Origin: Silene conica
Lineage: Eukaryota > Streptophyta > Magnoliopsida > Caryophyllales > Caryophyllaceae
Assembly (NCBI GenBank): GCA_029255685.2
Contig: CM055314.2
Span: 37,578,790 to 37,642,789, forward strand
Reading direction: 5' to 3'
Length of the DNA: 64,000 bases
Positions 59,793-64,000 of the stretch are shown piece after piece; within the stretch, counting starts at the first letter, position 1; each line of letters opens with the position of its first letter. The notes under the pieces are model-generated. The model saw nothing but the letters and a program-made list of their open reading frames with translations, did no database searches and was not told where the DNA came from. The translations under genes were made by a program, and so were the position numbers.

Positions 59793-60478
59793 AACCGCTG
59801 TAACTTTGTTTTGTTTAATTGTTTCGTGATTGTTTTGGGGACTTGTTTCCCAATTGTTTGAGTGATGTTTAAGTGATGCTTATGAATATAATTACTTGGT
59901 TTTAATTGTTTGTTTGAGTTAAGTAAGGTTTAGCCATGTGGTTAGTTAATTGTCAAATGTTGATCCTTTCTCAATTGTTTGTTGTAAGGTTTCTTTACAA
60001 GTTTGTTAGCATGTTTAAACATCATATGTTATCATGTTTATACTTGATGGTAATGGGTAGTTAGTAAGCAATGTTTTAGAATGTTGTTTATTATCTAGAA
60101 TTAGTTACCTCTTGATGGTAATTGGTAGTTAGTAAGCAATGTTGTAGAATGTTGTTTCTTATCTTAAGTTAATCTTATCTTAGGTTGTTGATGAGACCTA
60201 GTGGACTTAGTTGGGTCTATAGGAACCCTTAGACTTGTAGAAGAAAGTCTTAGGTTGTCCTTAGTTTTTTTATTGAACTTGGTCATCTCTTATATGCTTA
60301 TGTGTGTTTGAGGTCCTCGATGTTCGAGCGGCACTCTATTGGGTTTGGGAATGGAGAGAGGATAGGGATCCCCCGGTCAGGTAACCGAAAGGGAAACCGG
60401 CTCTACCTCAACTTAGTTCCCGGGGTCAATTAAGTGTTGATTAGAAGTCTATAAAGATAGGACTAAGGACCTGGTTGT

Positions 60479-60935
60479 AGTATATATCGGAATATGTCTG
60501 AGTTGGGACCGCTAGAGTACGATATATACTGATGTTTGTATGCGTGTTAAACTATGGTCTGAGTTGGGATCCTCTAGTTTGACATGTGAGTGTTTGTGGC
60601 GTGACGGCCAAGTCTGAGTTGGGACCACTGGACCGTCTCGTGTATGGATGATGCGGTAGGAGGTGTCTGAGTTGGAACTACTGTTCTACCGTGAGTTTGT
60701 TTGACCGTAGTGGGTTGGATCTGAGTTGGGGTCTAATTTCATTACAAAGGGTAATGGTCACGACTGAATTAGGTCAATGAACCATTATTAGCTGATTGGT
60801 ATCCATCCGTACCTGAGTTGGGGTTTACGGGTGTATGCTTGCTGATTTGTGTACCAAGTCTAACCTGAGTTGGGGCGTGACTTGGACACTGCTGATTTGC
60901 ATCTGCTTGCCTGAGTTCGGGTACAGTGTCAGATG
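60479..60935 (+). repeat. Array of nine stem-loops with a common loop
   Basis: The loop word CTGAGTTGGG or a variant starts at 60498, 60559, 60614, 60667, 60721, 60764 (degenerate), 60813, 60865 and 60911. Each copy is flanked by complementary arms unlike those of its neighbours. Examples: AGTATATATCG/CGATATATACT (11 bp), AAACTA/TAGTTT extended by wobble pairs, GACGGCCA/TGGACCGTC with one bulge, CGGTAGGA/TTCTACCG, GTAATGGT/ACCATTAT, CCAAGTC/GACTTGG and CATCTG/CAGATG. Boundaries of the later units share gctgatt. Several stems use G-T pairs, which suggests the structure matters as plus-strand RNA. Confidence 0.85.
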
Positions 60936-61609
60936 TTGCTGATTGATTGTGATAGATAGAGTGTATTGATTTTAGAACTGTTCATACAAGGCATTGGATG
61001 ACTCTTTGGCTAGTTTCGTAAATGGTTTGGACTGAAAGACCCCCCCCCCCGGCCGGGCAATCGGAAGGGAAACCGGCTCTCCTTCCAAATAGTTTCCGAA
61101 GTTGGTTGAGAGCCTCGCATAGTAATTGCATGATTGATACAAGTTTGAGATTTGAGATTTATATGCTTCACATGTTATATATATGCTGGAGTATGTTGGA
61201 TGTTTATATGTTACATGTCGTTATAAAAGGTGGCTAGAAGAACTCTAGTCACTCCCCACTGATTATGGCGTACATGTTTACATGTATGTAGGTACATGAC
61301 AGGTTGGCAGAGGGTTGCATGCAGCTAGCGAGCGATGATCTGTCATCGATTGACCTTACACTTTTACGTTAGCTAGACACTAGATTACATTTCAGTTTTT
61401 GAGTTCATGTAGGGATGTGCCATCCGAGGCTGTTTGTATATATTACTTTCAGTACTTAGACAATTATACTTATCTATGTTTCTATTTATATCAGTTTGTT
61501 CAGTTTTGTTTTTAATTCACCTCGTTTTCATGCATGTTAAAGTTTAAATTCCGCGTAAATTTTGGCATGTTTGTATGTTTTATTTTCCGCTCCGACGAGG
61601 GGTTTTTCA

Positions 61610-62628
61610 AGTCCACGCGACTGAAAAATGATGGGTCCAACTTTGCGGACTGGGAGGCTGCATTACGGAATGCAGCTGTAGCGGATGGTAAGCTCAAGTA
61701 TTTGACTGGGTCGTTACCACCTAACCCAGGTCCCACTGCTCGAGCTAACGTATCACAAGCCTATAGTGATTTCGTTATGGAAGCGGGTGCGATAAAGAAC
61801 GTACTTATTTTTACAATGGAACCCAATTTGCAAAGATGCATGCTTCATTTCCCATGGTGCAAATAAGATTTTCATCACACTCACAAACGAATTCTCAAAA
61901 GCACTGAGAATCGTTTCATATGAGCACACCTGTCGCTTCTTCGATGCGAAACTCCAAAAGGGCCTACCAGTTAGCCCACACATTCTCAATATGATTGAGA
62001 ATGTCGAGAAATTGGAGTCCCTGAAATGCAAGATCAGTGAGAACGTAATCATTGATAGAATGCTTCATTCACTTCATGATGGTATTTCCTTATTCAGGGC
62101 AAATTATTACATGAATGACATGAAGAAAAGTCCTCATGAGCTACACTCCCTTCTCCTACAGACCGAGAAGGATCTTAAATTGAGTGAGAGCATGAAGCAA
62201 GACGTTCTCATGATTGCAAACAAGGGAAAGGGTAAGGGGAAAGCTCAAGCGGAGCTAACAGTAGCTAAGCCTCCTAAATTCAAAAGGGCCGGATTTAAGA
62301 GTGGGCCTGGTGAGATAAGTAGCTCACAAGGCAAGACAAAGAGCAAAGATGGTGACATTAACTGCCACCATTGCCACAAGACTGGGCATTGGAAGCGGAA
62401 CTGTCCAGTGTACCGTGAAGACATAAAAGCAGGCCGCGTCACTCTTGTTGGTATGTCATCTTATATTCATATGATTGAGATTAACCATGCAAGTTTCGGA
62501 ACTTGGGTACTTGATACTGGTTGTGGTTCTCATCTGTGTAATCATTTGCAGGGCCTAAAAAACATCACACCTCTCGCAAAGGGTGATGTGGACCTGCGAG
62601 TCGGGAATGGAGCAAAAGTTGCTGCTGC
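61610..62628 (+). pseudogene. Copia gag fragment C2
   Basis: Plus-strand Gag and start of protease related to C1 (LKNDGSNFADWEAALRN, a knuckle CHHCHKTGHWKRNC, then TWVLDTGCGSHLC). It is bounded by the G3 LTR on the left and X6 on the right. It is broken, and only the 5' part of the coding region is present. Its remainder would lie left of G3 and right of X6, outside the window. A fossil. Confidence 0.85.
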
Positions 62629-63926
62629 TGTTGGAGGAAGTGTCCCCGACAATAGTGTGTTGACGTAATTAAAACTCATTTGAATGAAACACAAATGGGA
62701 GTGTTACTCTTTTAAAGTCGACTGATCAACGTTTACCGGTAATGATTAGCTGTCTAGAGTTTGACATTATCGTCATATGATGGTGGTGATCAGTTGATCC
62801 CTTAAGGTCATATCTTTAGGGAATTCCTTCTCAATGGAACAATTAATTAATATTGTATTGGATACGAATTAATTAATAACTAGAAATTTTGGAAATAATT
62901 TTACATGACGGATATTTTATAATTGGATTATAATAATAAAAGTCAAAGTAATAAGATCGTTTTATTACTCGGTTTTATTTATTCGCTTGGGAAACGATTA
63001 AATTAAGAATGAACACGGTTGATCATAAAATTACAAAGAGTTGTAATTAAATTATGATATCACATTTTTTATACAATAATAATTTTGAATTGTTAGTATA
63101 ATTATTTAAATGTAATAAATCTGTAAATTATGAATTCTAATAGTTAAAATTGCATGATTAACAAATTGGGTCATGTGTTATGAGACATGTGTGACATGTT
63201 ACAAATTAACACAATTGACAAAGATAAAATGGAGTCCATTTTATCTATACTTAAATCGTGTAAGTGTGTATGTCTGGCATCATAGTGTATAAAATAATAC
63301 ACTACTTATGTATTAGCTTACAAGCCTAAGGTTTAGGTGTGTAAGCGTGTAAGAGTGTGTAAGGCATCTTATGAGCTTTTGTGTAAGATGTAAGAGGCCA
63401 TGCATTGGCCTTGGGTGGCTTGTTTGGCCGGCTAAGAGTGAGCAACAAGCTCAAATTTTGCTCCATAAATACACACTACACATTCCACACTAACACTAGT
63501 TGTTGTTGGTGCTTATTTCACATGCATACTACAACTTCATTCATTCTCTATTTTTGCTAGAAAATAAGTCTTTCTAAGTAAAAATTATTTCCAATACTAA
63601 TAATATTAAGGGTAATGTTATTATAATTTCTAGTATACTAACTCTATTTTTCTAGTAACAAAAATAGTCTTAGTTTGAGATCGGGTCCTTGATACGTATC
63701 TTTTGGAGACGATTTTTGTTAGATCGTTATAATGGTATTTCGGTTATTGAAGACTCAAGTAATAGGTGATTATTGAGTATAAACATTCTAAAACCAATGT
63801 AAGGACAATCACATCTTATGATATCATCAGGCATGCATAAGATCTTATTAAGTTTTATAACCTAAACCTAAAGAAACAAAACTCACATTAGATTTGAGTA
63901 TAAAATCAGGAACTTAGTTTCCAACA
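62629..63926 (+). repeat. 5' LTR of X6
   Basis: 1298 bp, TGTTGGAGGAAGTG to TTTCCAACA, the same subfamily as the X1 LTR. Nested inverted repeat: outer arms ACTGATCA (62721-62728) and TGATCAGT (62787-62794), inner arms CGGTAATG (62737-62744) and CATTATCG (62765-62772). Confidence 0.88.
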
Positions 63927-63940
63927 AGTGGTATCAGAGC
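63927..63940 (+). other. Primer binding site of X6 (tRNA-iMet)
   Basis: AGTGGTATCAGAGC directly after the LTR. Confidence 0.88.
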
Positions 63941-64000
63941 ATTACGGTTGTTGCATGCATCATCGGATTCATGTTTTATGTTAAACGGATTAACATATTA

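Larger units (their letters stand above)
55185..61609 (+). mobile_element. Gypsy element G3, chromovirus-type ends, non-coding
   Basis: The end of a 5' LTR (55185-55328), a primer site (TGGTATCAGAAC, 55331), an interior without coding sequence (55329-58784), the chromovirus-type 3' motif ttcgaggacgaaac (58751), and a complete 3' LTR (58785-61609). The 5' LTR is entered by X4. The two LTR ends are nearly identical over the shared 140 bp. No gag, protease, RT or integrase motif was seen, so it appears non-autonomous or decayed. Confidence 0.75.
58785..61609 (+). repeat. 3' LTR of G3
   Basis: 2825 bp, TGTAACATCCCG to the GGGGTTTTTCA end. It contains a 21-bp-phased GC-rich repeat (59740-59792) and a nine-unit stem-loop array (60479-60935). 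Direct copies of gggaaaccggctct (60391 and 61067) bracket the array. A C10 run lies at 61041-61050. Confidence 0.82.
62629..64000 (+). mobile_element. X-family element X6, 5' end
   Basis: A plus-strand 5' LTR (62629-63926), primer site and the first bases of a leader that reads like the X1 leader (gcattacggttgttgcatgcat). The element continues past the window, so gag is not visible. Its left flank would supply the duplication GCTGC (62624-62628). Confidence 0.85.

Noticed and set aside
1-64000. tRNA genes, suggested by repeated tggtatcagagc
   Set aside because: Each occurrence is directly next to an LTR end. They are primer binding sites, complementary to the tRNA 3' end, not tRNA genes.

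Overview
The window is plant nuclear DNA made almost entirely of transposable elements nested inside one another. I see no host gene, rRNA, tRNA or CRISPR array. The Tekay-type chromovirus with a chromodomain, the Athila-type element primed by tRNA-Asp, the Ty1/Copia elements primed by initiator tRNA-Met and the CACTA end all point to an angiosperm with a repeat-rich genome. I cannot name the species. Labels used below: G1-G3 are Ty3/gypsy chromovirus-type elements, C1 and C2 are Ty1/Copia gag-pol elements, X1-X6 are copies of a Copia-like family whose one complete copy carries only gag, and A1 and A2 are Athila-type.

Layout, left to right: 1-4788 is the 3' part and 3' LTR of G1. 4789-5364 is the right end of a CACTA DNA transposon, into which G1 appears to be inserted. 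5365-5682 and 24376-24916 are the 3' flank of X1, split by C1 (5683-24375, duplicated site GTGTA). C1 is itself split by G2 (6841-16943, minus strand, duplicated site GTTGC), which looks whole. X1 (minus strand) has its gag at 24917-25825 and its 5' LTR at 28304-37663. That LTR is split by A1 (29515-37583, duplicated site AGTAA), a gag-protease-only Athila with two LTRs in which I saw no difference. X1 sits in the leader of X2 (37664-40648), which sits in the Athila LTR piece A2 (40649-41793), which sits in the gag of X4. The X4 gag is also split by X3 (41982-49788, duplicated site ATTCA), which carries a 203-bp TRIM-like solo LTR. The X4 leader and 5' LTR follow to 55184, with solo LTR X5 inside (duplicated site GTTAT). 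X4 sits in the 5' LTR of G3 (55185-61609, no coding capacity seen), G3 borders a gag fragment of C2 (61610-62628), and X6 (62629 onward, plus strand) enters that fragment and runs off the window.

Three signals go beyond ordinary annotation. (1) Short GC-rich palindromes with a TCGRYCGA core are spaced 21 bp apart in two unrelated superfamilies, Copia C1 and Athila A1/A2. A different GC-rich word repeats at the same 21-bp step in the G3 LTR. (2) The G3 LTR has nine consecutive potential stem-loops (60479-60935) that share a CTGAGTTGGG-like loop while their stems differ and remain self-complementary. (3) C1 and the X family share a nested double stem-loop at LTR offset about 90-165, and its paired positions change together between families.

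How the parts may work together: C1-type elements (gag, protease, integrase, RT/RNase H) share the gag type, priming site, 3' tract and LTR fold with the gag-only X family, so X could be mobilised in trans by C1-like machinery. A1 similarly lacks RT and integrase and would need an autonomous Athila. Low LTR divergence (none seen for A1, about 0.4% for G2, about 0.6% for C1, about 1.5-2% for X3) suggests recent activity.
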